From NCBI GenBank assembly GCA_003228395.1, contig QIDJ01000239.1:1-6431 (forward strand): a stretch of 6,431 bases of DNA. Reading direction: 5' to 3'. Origin of the DNA: Flammeovirgaceae bacterium (GTDB lineage: Bacteria > Bacteroidota > Bacteroidia > Cytophagales > Cyclobacteriaceae). Made by a program: the position numbers and the translations under genes. Under the pieces are notes generated by a model, which did no database searches, was not told the origin of the DNA, and was given only the letters and a program-made list of their open reading frames with translations. Shown here one piece after another: positions 1 to 6,431 of the stretch (the first letter of the stretch is position 1; each line of letters begins with the position of its first letter).

Positions 1-1
1 T

Positions 2-127
2 ACTGTTGCAATTGTGCTTACTCCATTGCTTTATGCAGGCCATTACATAATTGACGGTTATTTGGGAAAAGAAGTAGCCGGGCAAATGGCCAGCGAGGCT
101 GCGGACACAAGTAAAGGATTTTTCTGA
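2..127 (+). CDS. C-terminal end of a probable queuosine-precursor transporter (YhhQ/VUT family), 5' truncated
   Basis: An open frame enters from the left edge and ends at TGA 125-127, leaving 41 codons. The visible protein has a hydrophobic stretch (VAIVLTPLLYAGHYIID) followed by YLGKE and a short polar, Ala-rich tail. This resembles the last transmembrane helix and tail of Bacteroidota YhhQ/VUT proteins, where a TPL.Y..HY.ID.YLGKE pattern is usual. Known for the family: a multi-pass inner-membrane protein that imports queuosine precursors for tRNA modification. The next gene begins 20 bp downstream on the same strand with no terminator between them, so the two are probably co-transcribed. 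The assignment rests on the tail alone. Another multi-pass membrane protein is possible, but the open frame and clean stop make it a real gene end. Confidence 0.62.
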   Translation, partial: TVAIVLTPLLYAGHYIIDGYLGKEVAGQMASEAADTSKGFF

Positions 128-147
128 CAAGATAAAGTGATTATTAA

Positions 148-1548
148 ATGAAAAGACTGTTTTTATATATGCTGATATTCGCAGCATTTTCACATGTTGT
201 TTTTGGGCAGAAATATACAATCAAAATAACAGTTGAAGATTTTTCAGATTCGGTAGCGTACCTTGGATATCATTTTGCAGACAAGCGGTTTGTGCAGGAC
301 ACCGTTCCGGCAGACAAAAATCACACCGTACTATTTACTTCAGAAACACCCTACAAATCAGGTCTTTACTTTTTTTATACGCCAACTGTATATTTTGAAT
401 TTATCGTTAACGAACCGGAAATTATTCTTCAGACAAAAGGTGAAGACTACGTGGCAAACATGCAGGTCATTAAATCGGAAGAAAACCGGATTTTTAAAGA
501 AATGCAGTTATACGTGACAGGAAAGCGTAAAGCGTATGGTAAACTTGCCGCCCGTGCCGATTCATTAAAAGAGGATAGCCTTGCACTAGATCAGATACGT
601 AAAAAACTGAAAGCCATCGATACAAGTGTAAAAGAATACCAGAATGAACTGATAACACGTCATCCGGACACTTTTGTGGCCCGTATGGTAGCTGCCATGC
701 AAAAACCGGAAATACCTGACTCATTGAATGGTAACGATACCGAACACTCCATCAAACGATATCAATACTATAAAAATCATTTTTTTGATGGCGTTGACCT
801 TGCGGATGCGGGTTTGCTCCGCTCGCCGATATTTCATCAAAAAATAGCAGAGTTTCTGGATAAGGTTATTATTCAAAATCCTGATTCGGTTATACAGGAA
901 ATAGATTTTCTGCTGAATGCTGCCGCAGAAAACGATGAGGTGTATCGCTATATGCTTGTAACACTGACCAACAAATACGAAACCTCATCGATTATGGGGA
1001 TGGATAAGGTTTTTGTGCATCTGGTAGAACACTTTTATCTTACCGGTACTGCAGATTGGGTGGACGCAGAAATGCTGCAAAAACTTTCGGACCGGATTAC
1101 CACCTTGAAACCGAACTTTATCGGCAACCAGGCCCCGCCACTCATTCTGAACGACACGTTGCTTACCACAGTATCGCTTTACGACGTCCATGCAGATTAT
1201 ACCATCCTTTACTTCTATGACCCTGATTGCGGACACTGCAAAAAGAAAACACATGGGAATCTGCGTAATAAAAATATAGAGGTGCTGGCCATCAATATTA
1301 CAACCAATACAGATCGATGGAAGGAATATATCACAGAAAACGAATTTGACTGGATAAATCTGATGGATTCATTCGGCCGGTCTGATTTCAGGTATTATTA
1401 TGACGTAAGAAGTACACCTACCCTCTACATTCTTGATAAAGATAAGAAAATTATTGCCAAAAAACTGGATGCCACCCAGGTTGAAGAATTTATTGATGCC
1501 CGGATAGCGTTTGAAAAAGAGCAAGCGTTAAAAGATAAATCAGACTGA
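148..1548 (+). CDS. Exported thioredoxin-fold protein with DUF4369-like and DUF5106-like regions (thiol-disulfide oxidoreductase)
   Basis: This 466-residue protein starts at ATG 148, directly followed by a signal peptide (residues 1-20, MKRLFLYMLIFAAFSHVVFG, then QKYT). Cleavage after Gly20 by signal peptidase I is likely, which puts the protein in the periplasm. Residues 21 to about 115 form a beta-rich DUF4369-like domain. About 116-320 is a mainly helical DUF5106-like region, including the conserved-looking ETSSIMGMDKVFVHL stretch. From about 325 (IGNQAPPLIL) to 455 is a TlpA/AhpC-like thioredoxin fold. The redox motif CGHC is at residues 361-364 and the cis-proline of the STPTLYILD strand is Pro424. 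Family knowledge suggests reduction or isomerisation of envelope disulfides; the substrate is unknown. The helix after CGHC looks about six residues shorter than usual. The gene ends in tandem stops (TGA TAG) and probably forms an operon with the upstream transporter gene. Confidence 0.88.
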   Translation: MKRLFLYMLIFAAFSHVVFGQKYTIKITVEDFSDSVAYLGYHFADKRFVQDTVPADKNHTVLFTSETPYKSGLYFFYTPTVYFEFIVNEPEIILQTKGEDYVANMQVIKSEENRIFKEMQLYVTGKRKAYGKLAARADSLKEDSLALDQIRKKLKAIDTSVKEYQNELITRHPDTFVARMVAAMQKPEIPDSLNGNDTEHSIKRYQYYKNHFFDGVDLADAGLLRSPIFHQKIAEFLDKVIIQNPDSVIQEIDFLLNAAAENDEVYRYMLVTLTNKYETSSIMGMDKVFVHLVEHFYLTGTADWVDAEMLQKLSDRITTLKPNFIGNQAPPLILNDTLLTTVSLYDVHADYTILYFYDPDCGHCKKKTHGNLRNKNIEVLAINITTNTDRWKEYITENEFDWINLMDSFGRSDFRYYYDVRSTPTLYILDKDKKIIAKKLDATQVEEFIDARIAFEKEQALKDKSD

Positions 1549-1619
1549 TAGCAGGTTACTCCATTTAAATGATCCGGTATTACTTGTATCGTCCGCTGCA
1601 ACAAAGTGTAGGCGGGCCG

Positions 1620-1648
1620 TGCCCACTCTAAAGGCGTGAAGGTGGGCA
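1620..1648. other. Small perfect hairpin around the methyltransferase stop codon
   Basis: TGCCCAC at 1620-1626 is the exact inverse complement of GTGGGCA at 1642-1648, with a 15-nt loop. The stop codon of the minus-strand methyltransferase gene (TAG, 1628-1630) lies in the loop. The site falls in the convergent gap between two genes, so a role in 3'-end formation or mRNA protection is conceivable. There is no U-run on either side, so it is not a canonical intrinsic terminator. A competing smaller stem, GGGC-CGT-GCCC at 1614-1624, overlaps it. A seven-pair stem can arise by chance. Confidence 0.25.
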
Positions 1649-2404
1649 ATGTCGCTTATCTCTTTTGGTCCTGTACAGGTTGTCCAGTACAACAGCCGTA
1701 GCAATGCCCGCATTTAATGATTCCATATGCCCGGTACCCGGAATCGTGATACGATAATCAGTCAGAGCCGAAATCTCTCTGCTGATACCTGTTGATTCAT
1801 TTCCTATAACGATATACCCCCGCGATTTAAATTTTATTGTATGAATGTTATCTCCGTCAAGAAAAGCCCCGTAATATGGCCCGTTTTTATTCTCCATGAA
1901 TGCCTTCAGGTTGGTATAAAATAAATTGACCCGTGTAAATGATCCCATTGTGGCGGCTATCACTTTAGGATTATACAAATCTACACAACTCGTTGAGGCA
2001 ATCATTTTGCTTATCCCGTACCAGTCACATACCCTGATTATAGTTCCTAAATTTCCCGGGTCACGTATATCATCCAGTATCAGGGCAAATTCACCGGCCC
2101 CTGCGGATAATGGTTTGTTTTCTTTAATTTTGGCCAGTGCAATTACCGAGTTGTTCGTGCGGAAGTTTCCCGCAGCAGCCAATTGTGTGTCTGTTGCGGT
2201 GAAGATTTCGGCATTTAAACTTTTAACCAATTTGCGATTCGCATCAAGAAATGTGGTGGTGGCATATAACGAGTGTAATAAAAAATTAGATTTAAGTAAT
2301 TCTATTACATTTTTAGCCCCTTCAATAACAAACAATTCTTCTTGTATTCGTATTTTTTTGAGCTTTAAGGACTTTATTAAACTTGTGCGGGCTTTAGTCA
2401 ACAT
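1628..2404 (-). CDS. SpoU/TrmH-family RNA 2'-O-ribose methyltransferase
   Basis: The 258-residue protein has all three SpoU (SPOUT) motifs. Motif 1 is DDIRDPGNLGTIIR at residues 111-124, motif 2 is VIGNESTGIS at 199-208, and motif 3 is IPGTGHMESLNAGIATAV at 221-238. Motifs 2 and 3 build the trefoil-knot S-adenosylmethionine site, and the Arg and Asn of motif 1 are the usual catalytic and RNA-contacting residues. The first 100 or so residues (FVIEGAKNVIELL and onward) match the L30e-like SpoU substrate-binding domain, so the architecture is RlmB/TrmH-like at normal length. The target, rRNA or tRNA, cannot be read from the sequence. I chose ATG 2404 because the protein then begins MLTKARTSLIKSLKLKK, as relatives do; ATG 2407 directly before it, or TTG 2419, are alternatives. 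The gene converges on the thioredoxin gene and diverges from the tamL-like gene, overlapping its likely start. Confidence 0.9.
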   Translation of the reverse strand: MLTKARTSLIKSLKLKKIRIQEELFVIEGAKNVIELLKSNFLLHSLYATTTFLDANRKLVKSLNAEIFTATDTQLAAAGNFRTNNSVIALAKIKENKPLSAGAGEFALILDDIRDPGNLGTIIRVCDWYGISKMIASTSCVDLYNPKVIAATMGSFTRVNLFYTNLKAFMENKNGPYYGAFLDGDNIHTIKFKSRGYIVIGNESTGISREISALTDYRITIPGTGHMESLNAGIATAVVLDNLYRTKRDKRHCPPSRL

Positions 2405-4817
2405 CATATTCAGATACAATACCTTTTTATTTTTAATTTCTGTTGCACTTATGCTGTCAGGGTGCTACGGAACTAAATATTTGAAAGATGATGAAAAACT
2501 ACTCTATAAGCAAAAAATTAAAGGAAATGATCATGTAACGAGAGATGAATTAGCTGAATTTTACCAGCAAAAACCCAACCGGCACATCATTGGAATTTGG
2601 GCAATGTATTTATGGTTACACGAAACGGGTAAGAAATCGTACAATCCGGAAAAGTACAGACAGAAAATTGAAAAGATAAACCTTAAATACAATGAAAAAT
2701 ACAGGAAAGTTGAGGGCAACGCAAAAAAAGAAAGCCGTGTTGAAAGAAAACGCGATAAAAAAATAAGAAAGGTAGAAAAAACCATTCGTGAAGGGAACCT
2801 GCTAATGCGGTGGGGGGAGCCTATTGCATTGCTTGATACCCAAAAAATATCAAAGACAACAAGCCAGATACATTTATACCTTATTTCAAAAGGATACTTC
2901 AGATCAGCAACCAGCTATGATATAGCGTATAATAACCAAAAGGCCCGGGTATCTTATGTTATACACGAAGACGCACCCTATATTATTGATTCACTGGTTC
3001 TGAAAGCAGAAAATCCCACCCTCAATGCACTTATAAATGCCTTTGAGGATCAGAGCTTACTAAAAAAAGGTGACAGGTATGACCAGAATATATTGTCAGA
3101 CGAAAACTCCCGAATTGAAACGTTACTCAAAGACAATGGATATTTCGACTTCAACAAACGTTACATTAATTTTGATATAGATACAACAATAGGAAATCAT
3201 AAAATTGCCATCCGGACGGTGATCAGTGATCCGGGTGAAGGAAAGGAACACCGGATATTTAAAATAGATTCAATCATATTTACAACTGACGCAAATGTGA
3301 AGAATATCAGTGAGAAGCGTGATCATTTCAATTATAATGGTATCACTTATAAATACTACAAAGATATATATTCATTGCGGGTGCTGGACAGAAGAATTTT
3401 TTTACGTCCGGGTAATCTTTACAGCAAATCCAATACATTCGAAACGCAACGTCAATTAACCAATATGAATGTTTTCCGGTTTGTAAATGTAAATTATGAC
3501 ACTACCGGTGGCAGGTTTGTGGCCAATATATTTTCCAGTCCAAGAAAGCGACAACAGTTTACAAGCGAACTGGGTTTTACACTCACTTACGGCTATCCTG
3601 GTCCTTTTCTGGATTTAGGATACGTGGTTCGTAATGTATTTCATGGCCTGGAAAACCTTCAGTTCAATATCCGCGGGGGCATAGAGGGTGTTCCCTCTGC
3701 AACAGATTTCACTAAAGTACTTGCTACAACCGAAGCAGGATTTAATGTCTCGCTTACGTTTCCGCAATTTCTTATGCCAGGCGGCCAGGTAATTAACAAT
3801 AAATTTGGTCGATTCAATCCAAAAACAAGGATATCAGGTGGTTTTAATCTGAACGACCGGCCGGAATATAACCGAAAAGGCCTGGTGACTTCTATTGATT
3901 ATTCCTGGTCAAAAGACCAAAAACGTAATTACACATTCTATCTGGCTGATGTGAAATTTATCAATACGGATTTCAAAGACAGCACGTTTCTTGCCAGGCT
4001 GGAAGAATTGCAGCAGGAGGGGAACAACCTGATAAACTCTTTTCTCCCTTCTTTTGTCAGCAGCACAAGTTTTGCGGCAGCATATAATTTCGGCGAATAC
4101 GGAGTCAAGAACAACACAGGGTCGTTCTTACGATTTAGTCTTGAAAGTGGCGGTACGTTGCTCAATTTGTTTGGAACGGATTTTCTTACCAACCGCAACC
4201 TGGAGCATTATAAATACTTGCGTGCCGACATCGATTTTCGCAAACGCACAACCCTTTCCTCATCAACCGTAATTGCATATCGTTTAACTCTGGGAGGTAC
4301 GTATGCCTATTCCAAGGAGCGGGTATTACCATATGAAAAATACTTTTTTTCCGGAGGAGCTACAAGCATTCGCGCATGGCGACCACGGCGATTAGGGCCG
4401 GGTTCATACACGCCGGCTGACCGGGATGGAAATGTGAGTTATAATATCGAACAACCTGGCGAAATACTGTTCGAGGCGGGCGTTGAAATACGGCAGGATA
4501 TATCAAAAATTCTGGAAGGAGCGCTGTTTGTAGATGCAGGAAATATCTGGGTGATACGGGACTCAGATACTCGTAAAGCCCTTGGAGGAGGCCTGGAGGA
4601 TTTTTATTCAGAAATTGCTGTTGGCGCCGGGGCCGGCATCCGGTTTGATTTTACCTTTTTCCTGTTCCGGTTGGACGCCGCATTCAAAATATACGATCCG
4701 GCAAGGCAAATGGGTAACCGGTTTATACTTAGTGATGGATTTTTTGACGACCCGGTTAATGCCGCGCAACGAAATGAATTTCCGCTTATAAATTTTGCAA
4801 TCGGGTATCCGTTTTGA
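2385..4817 (+). CDS. tamL: TamL-like outer-membrane lipoprotein of the BamA/TamA (Omp85) family
   Basis: From GTG 2385 the protein has 810 residues. A signal peptide ends in the lipobox LSGC with Cys27, followed by GTKYLKDDEKLLYKQ, the typical opening of lipid-anchored TamA relatives of Bacteroidota (TamL). Residues 83-135 are a very basic, probably helical stretch. POTRA-like segments follow at about 199-275 (YIIDSLVL, LLKDNGYF) and 289-372 (HRIFKIDSIIF, LRPGNLY). The beta-barrel (bacterial surface antigen/D15 domain) runs from about 395 to the end. It carries the Omp85 motif as GGATSIRAWRPRRLGPGS (Arg663) and a terminal Phe810, the usual BAM signal. Known for the family: insertion or assembly of outer-membrane components, with TamB-like partners. 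No tamB is present here. The start is uncertain: no ATG precedes the lipobox except one at 2451, four codons before the Cys, too close for a signal peptide. The frame stays open upstream to 1926, but that part is antisense to the methyltransferase gene. Confidence 0.85.
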   Translation: MRALVNIIFRYNTFLFLISVALMLSGCYGTKYLKDDEKLLYKQKIKGNDHVTRDELAEFYQQKPNRHIIGIWAMYLWLHETGKKSYNPEKYRQKIEKINLKYNEKYRKVEGNAKKESRVERKRDKKIRKVEKTIREGNLLMRWGEPIALLDTQKISKTTSQIHLYLISKGYFRSATSYDIAYNNQKARVSYVIHEDAPYIIDSLVLKAENPTLNALINAFEDQSLLKKGDRYDQNILSDENSRIETLLKDNGYFDFNKRYINFDIDTTIGNHKIAIRTVISDPGEGKEHRIFKIDSIIFTTDANVKNISEKRDHFNYNGITYKYYKDIYSLRVLDRRIFLRPGNLYSKSNTFETQRQLTNMNVFRFVNVNYDTTGGRFVANIFSSPRKRQQFTSELGFTLTYGYPGPFLDLGYVVRNVFHGLENLQFNIRGGIEGVPSATDFTKVLATTEAGFNVSLTFPQFLMPGGQVINNKFGRFNPKTRISGGFNLNDRPEYNRKGLVTSIDYSWSKDQKRNYTFYLADVKFINTDFKDSTFLARLEELQQEGNNLINSFLPSFVSSTSFAAAYNFGEYGVKNNTGSFLRFSLESGGTLLNLFGTDFLTNRNLEHYKYLRADIDFRKRTTLSSSTVIAYRLTLGGTYAYSKERVLPYEKYFFSGGATSIRAWRPRRLGPGSYTPADRDGNVSYNIEQPGEILFEAGVEIRQDISKILEGALFVDAGNIWVIRDSDTRKALGGGLEDFYSEIAVGAGAGIRFDFTFFLFRLDAAFKIYDPARQMGNRFILSDGFFDDPVNAAQRNEFPLINFAIGYPF

Positions 4818-4884
4818 CCATTTGCGGGATAATAAAGTAACTTGTACTCAATCCAAACTTAATTAGCAGCACACCTTTTCCACA

Positions 4885-6431
4885 TCAGTAGTTCAGAATC
4901 GTTTCAAGCGCATGCAAGGTTTTTTCTGCATTTGGAAGCATCTGTTTCTCAAGATCAACATTTAACGGAATGGCCGGTAAGCTTACAGCGCCCAGCGTTT
5001 TAACTGGTGCGTCGAGGTATTCAAAAAGTTCACCGGCAATACGCCCCGCAACAGACTCGGTAAACGAATTTAACAGTTGCTCTTCGGTAAGTAATAGTAC
5101 ACGGTTATGTTTTCTCACACTGGCAGTAACGGCTTGCCAGTCAATGGGATTAAGTGTGCGCAGATCAAGTATCTCAATTTTGCCATTCAGTTTTTCACTG
5201 GCAGCTTTGGCCCACCATACACCCATACCATAGGTGATCACAACAACCGATTGCCCCTCTTCCATCCACTTTTGTTCGGCATGCTGAAAAATATTGGCCT
5301 TCCCCAGTGGAATAATGTAATCTTCATCTGGTTCGATCGTTTTGGCGCCATCAGTACCGGGCACTTTCGACCAGTACAAGCCTTTGTGTTCAAAACAAAT
5401 CACAGGATTCGGGTCACGAAAGGCGGCTTTCATCAAGCCCTTCATATCAGCAGCATTCGAAGGGTAAATCACTTTAATTCCGCGAATCGACAGCACTGCA
5501 GATTCAATACTTCCACTGTGATAGGGACCTCCGCCTCCATAAGCGCCAATAGGTATCCGAATAAGGGACTGTATAGGAAATTTCCCTTTTGTCAGGTAGC
5601 AGCTTTTTGAAAGTTCTTCTACCAGTTGGTTTATACCCGGCCAGATGTAGTCTGCAAACTGGATTTCCACAATCGGCTTTGCTCCTACTGCCGACATCCC
5701 GGCAGTAGAGCCAATTATATAAGCTTCCTGAATCGGGGTGTTAAAAACCCTTTCTTCCCCATGTTTAGCCGCCAGTGTTGCAGCCTCACGGAAAACTCCA
5801 CCGAGTCTTTTGCCAACATCCTGTCCATAAAACAGACTTTCAGGGTTATTCTTTAATATTTCGTCCACCGCATGCAAGGCGGCATCAACCATCACAACTT
5901 TTTCGCCTCCTGCGGGCGTCCGGTTACCCTTTTCTTCAGTTACCGGGGTGGGCGCAAATTCATGCGAATTAAAATCACTGATATCAGGATCTTCTGAATG
6001 AAGCGCTGTCAGGTATTCTTTCTCCACATATGCTGAAACTTCTTTTTGAATTTTTGTGAAGTCTTTTTTTGTAAACCCCGCTTCTAACAACAGGCGCTCA
6101 AGTTTTAAAACCGGATCATTCTTTGCATGCTTTTTAAGGTCTTTTTCTCCCCTGTACCATTCCTTACGTACTCCGGAAGTATGATGGCCTAACAAAGGGC
6201 ATTTGGCGTGGATTAGCACCGGAGCCCTTTCAGACCGTGCATAGGCCATTGCTTTTTTTATTCCCAGGTAGCTGTCTTCAAAATCCGATCCGTCAACCCG
6301 CATTCGTTTCAACCCTTTAAAACCAGCCGTGTATTCATACGCATCTACTACACGCATTTCGCGACTCGATACAGAAATGCTCCAGTCGTTGTCCTGCACG
6401 AGGTAAATAATTGGAAGCTTGTGCAGGATTG
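4885..6431 (-). CDS. Fused 2-oxoacid dehydrogenase E1 (alpha/beta), thiamine-diphosphate dependent; 5' end outside the window
   Basis: The frame runs in from the right edge and stops at 4885, giving about 515 residues of a protein that is usually near 660-700. It lacks the N-terminal E1alpha part with the GDG thiamine-diphosphate motif. The E1alpha remainder shows LPIIYLVQDNDWSIS, the second half of the cofactor motif (Asn at 6388-6390), and a GHHTSGVRKEWYR loop near 6186. A linker lies around 6010-5910. E1beta then follows, with PIQEAY (Glu at 5725-5727, the residue that activates the cofactor), GAKPIVEIQFADYIWPGINQ, GPYHSGSIES (His at 5518-5520), FEHKGLYW and a C-terminal transketolase-type domain (VVITYGMGVWW). 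Family role: oxidative decarboxylation of a 2-oxoacid and transfer to lipoyl-E2. The alpha-beta fusion and BCKDH-like loop suggest branched-chain 2-oxoacids, but pyruvate is not excluded. Database entries for such fusions are sometimes labelled as tungsten formylmethanofuran dehydrogenase, which the motifs do not support. The gene converges with the tamL-like gene across 67 bp. Confidence 0.9.
   Translation of the reverse strand, partial: ILHKLPIIYLVQDNDWSISVSSREMRVVDAYEYTAGFKGLKRMRVDGSDFEDSYLGIKKAMAYARSERAPVLIHAKCPLLGHHTSGVRKEWYRGEKDLKKHAKNDPVLKLERLLLEAGFTKKDFTKIQKEVSAYVEKEYLTALHSEDPDISDFNSHEFAPTPVTEEKGNRTPAGGEKVVMVDAALHAVDEILKNNPESLFYGQDVGKRLGGVFREAATLAAKHGEERVFNTPIQEAYIIGSTAGMSAVGAKPIVEIQFADYIWPGINQLVEELSKSCYLTKGKFPIQSLIRIPIGAYGGGGPYHSGSIESAVLSIRGIKVIYPSNAADMKGLMKAAFRDPNPVICFEHKGLYWSKVPGTDGAKTIEPDEDYIIPLGKANIFQHAEQKWMEEGQSVVVITYGMGVWWAKAASEKLNGKIEILDLRTLNPIDWQAVTASVRKHNRVLLLTEEQLLNSFTESVAGRIAGELFEYLDAPVKTLGAVSLPAIPLNVDLEKQMLPNAEKTLHALETILNY

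Noticed and set aside
1569..1631. Twenty-codon ORF on the plus strand in the convergent spacer (MIRYYLYRPLQQ...)
   Set aside because: It is too short, has no recognisable family, overlaps the 3' end of the methyltransferase gene by a few bases, and nothing distinguishes it from chance.
1670..1679. CCTGTACAGG perfect palindrome
   Set aside because: It is a ten-base palindrome inside the methyltransferase coding sequence (the NLYRT codons), with no second copy seen nearby; chance is sufficient.
2351..2360. TATTTTTTTG as a Bacteroidota -7 promoter element (TAnnTTTG) for tamL
   Set aside because: It is 25 bp before the GTG but has the wrong internal spacing (TA-N5-TG instead of TAnnTTTG) and no clear TTTG/TTG partner at the expected distance, so I did not call it.
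2484..2495. KDDE acidic patch shortly after the lipidated Cys of TamL as a surface-lipoprotein export signal
   Set aside because: The known Bacteroidota export signal lies directly after the Cys (about +2 to +6). Here +2 to +6 is YGTKY and the acidic residues come at +9 to +11, within the family's conserved TKYLK.(D/E)E stretch.
4818..4884. Terminator between the convergent tamL-like and E1 genes
   Set aside because: Only a four-pair AGTA/TACT stem is visible and there is no stable GC stem with a U-run, so no terminator is supported.
5107..5610. 167-codon plus-strand open frame inside the E1 gene
   Set aside because: It lies antisense to well-conserved E1beta motifs and its translation shows no recognisable domain, so it is a shadow of the real gene.

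Overview
The window looks like ordinary core chromosome of a member of the Bacteroidota, probably of the Cytophagales type. The evidence is the gene families: a DUF4369/DUF5106 thioredoxin-like exported protein, a lipid-anchored TamA-type outer-membrane protein (TamL type) and a fused alpha/beta 2-oxoacid dehydrogenase E1. AT-rich leaders without clear Shine-Dalgarno sequences and moderate-to-low GC fit this. The placement is inferred from protein character; no marker gene is present.

Layout from left to right. (1) Positions 2-127 (+) are the last 41 codons of a membrane protein, most likely a queuosine-precursor transporter of the YhhQ/VUT family. (2) After a 20-bp gap, 148-1548 (+) encodes a periplasmic thioredoxin-fold protein with a CGHC centre, probably co-transcribed with the transporter. 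(3) A 79-bp convergent spacer (1549-1627) holds only a small hairpin that reaches into the next gene's stop region. (4) 2404-1628 (-) encodes a SpoU/TrmH-family RNA 2'-O-methyltransferase. (5) 2385-4817 (+) is the divergent gene for a TamL-like outer-membrane lipoprotein; its best start lies inside the first codons of the methyltransferase gene, so the two genes have no spacer between them. (6) A 67-bp convergent spacer (4818-4884) has no convincing terminator. (7) 6431-4885 (-) is the 3' three quarters or so of a fused E1alpha-E1beta 2-oxoacid dehydrogenase gene whose 5' end lies beyond the window.

The genes do not form one pathway. They cover tRNA-queuosine precursor uptake, envelope thiol chemistry, RNA methylation, outer-membrane biogenesis and central carbon or branched-chain amino-acid catabolism. 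No mobile element, CRISPR array, tRNA, rRNA, toxin-antitoxin pair or defence gene was seen, and no stretch over 300 bp lacks a gene. I found no convincing undescribed system. The points most worth a second look are the 5'-to-5' overlap of the methyltransferase and tamL genes, the shortened active-site helix of the thioredoxin-like protein, and the charged insert of the TamL-like protein.
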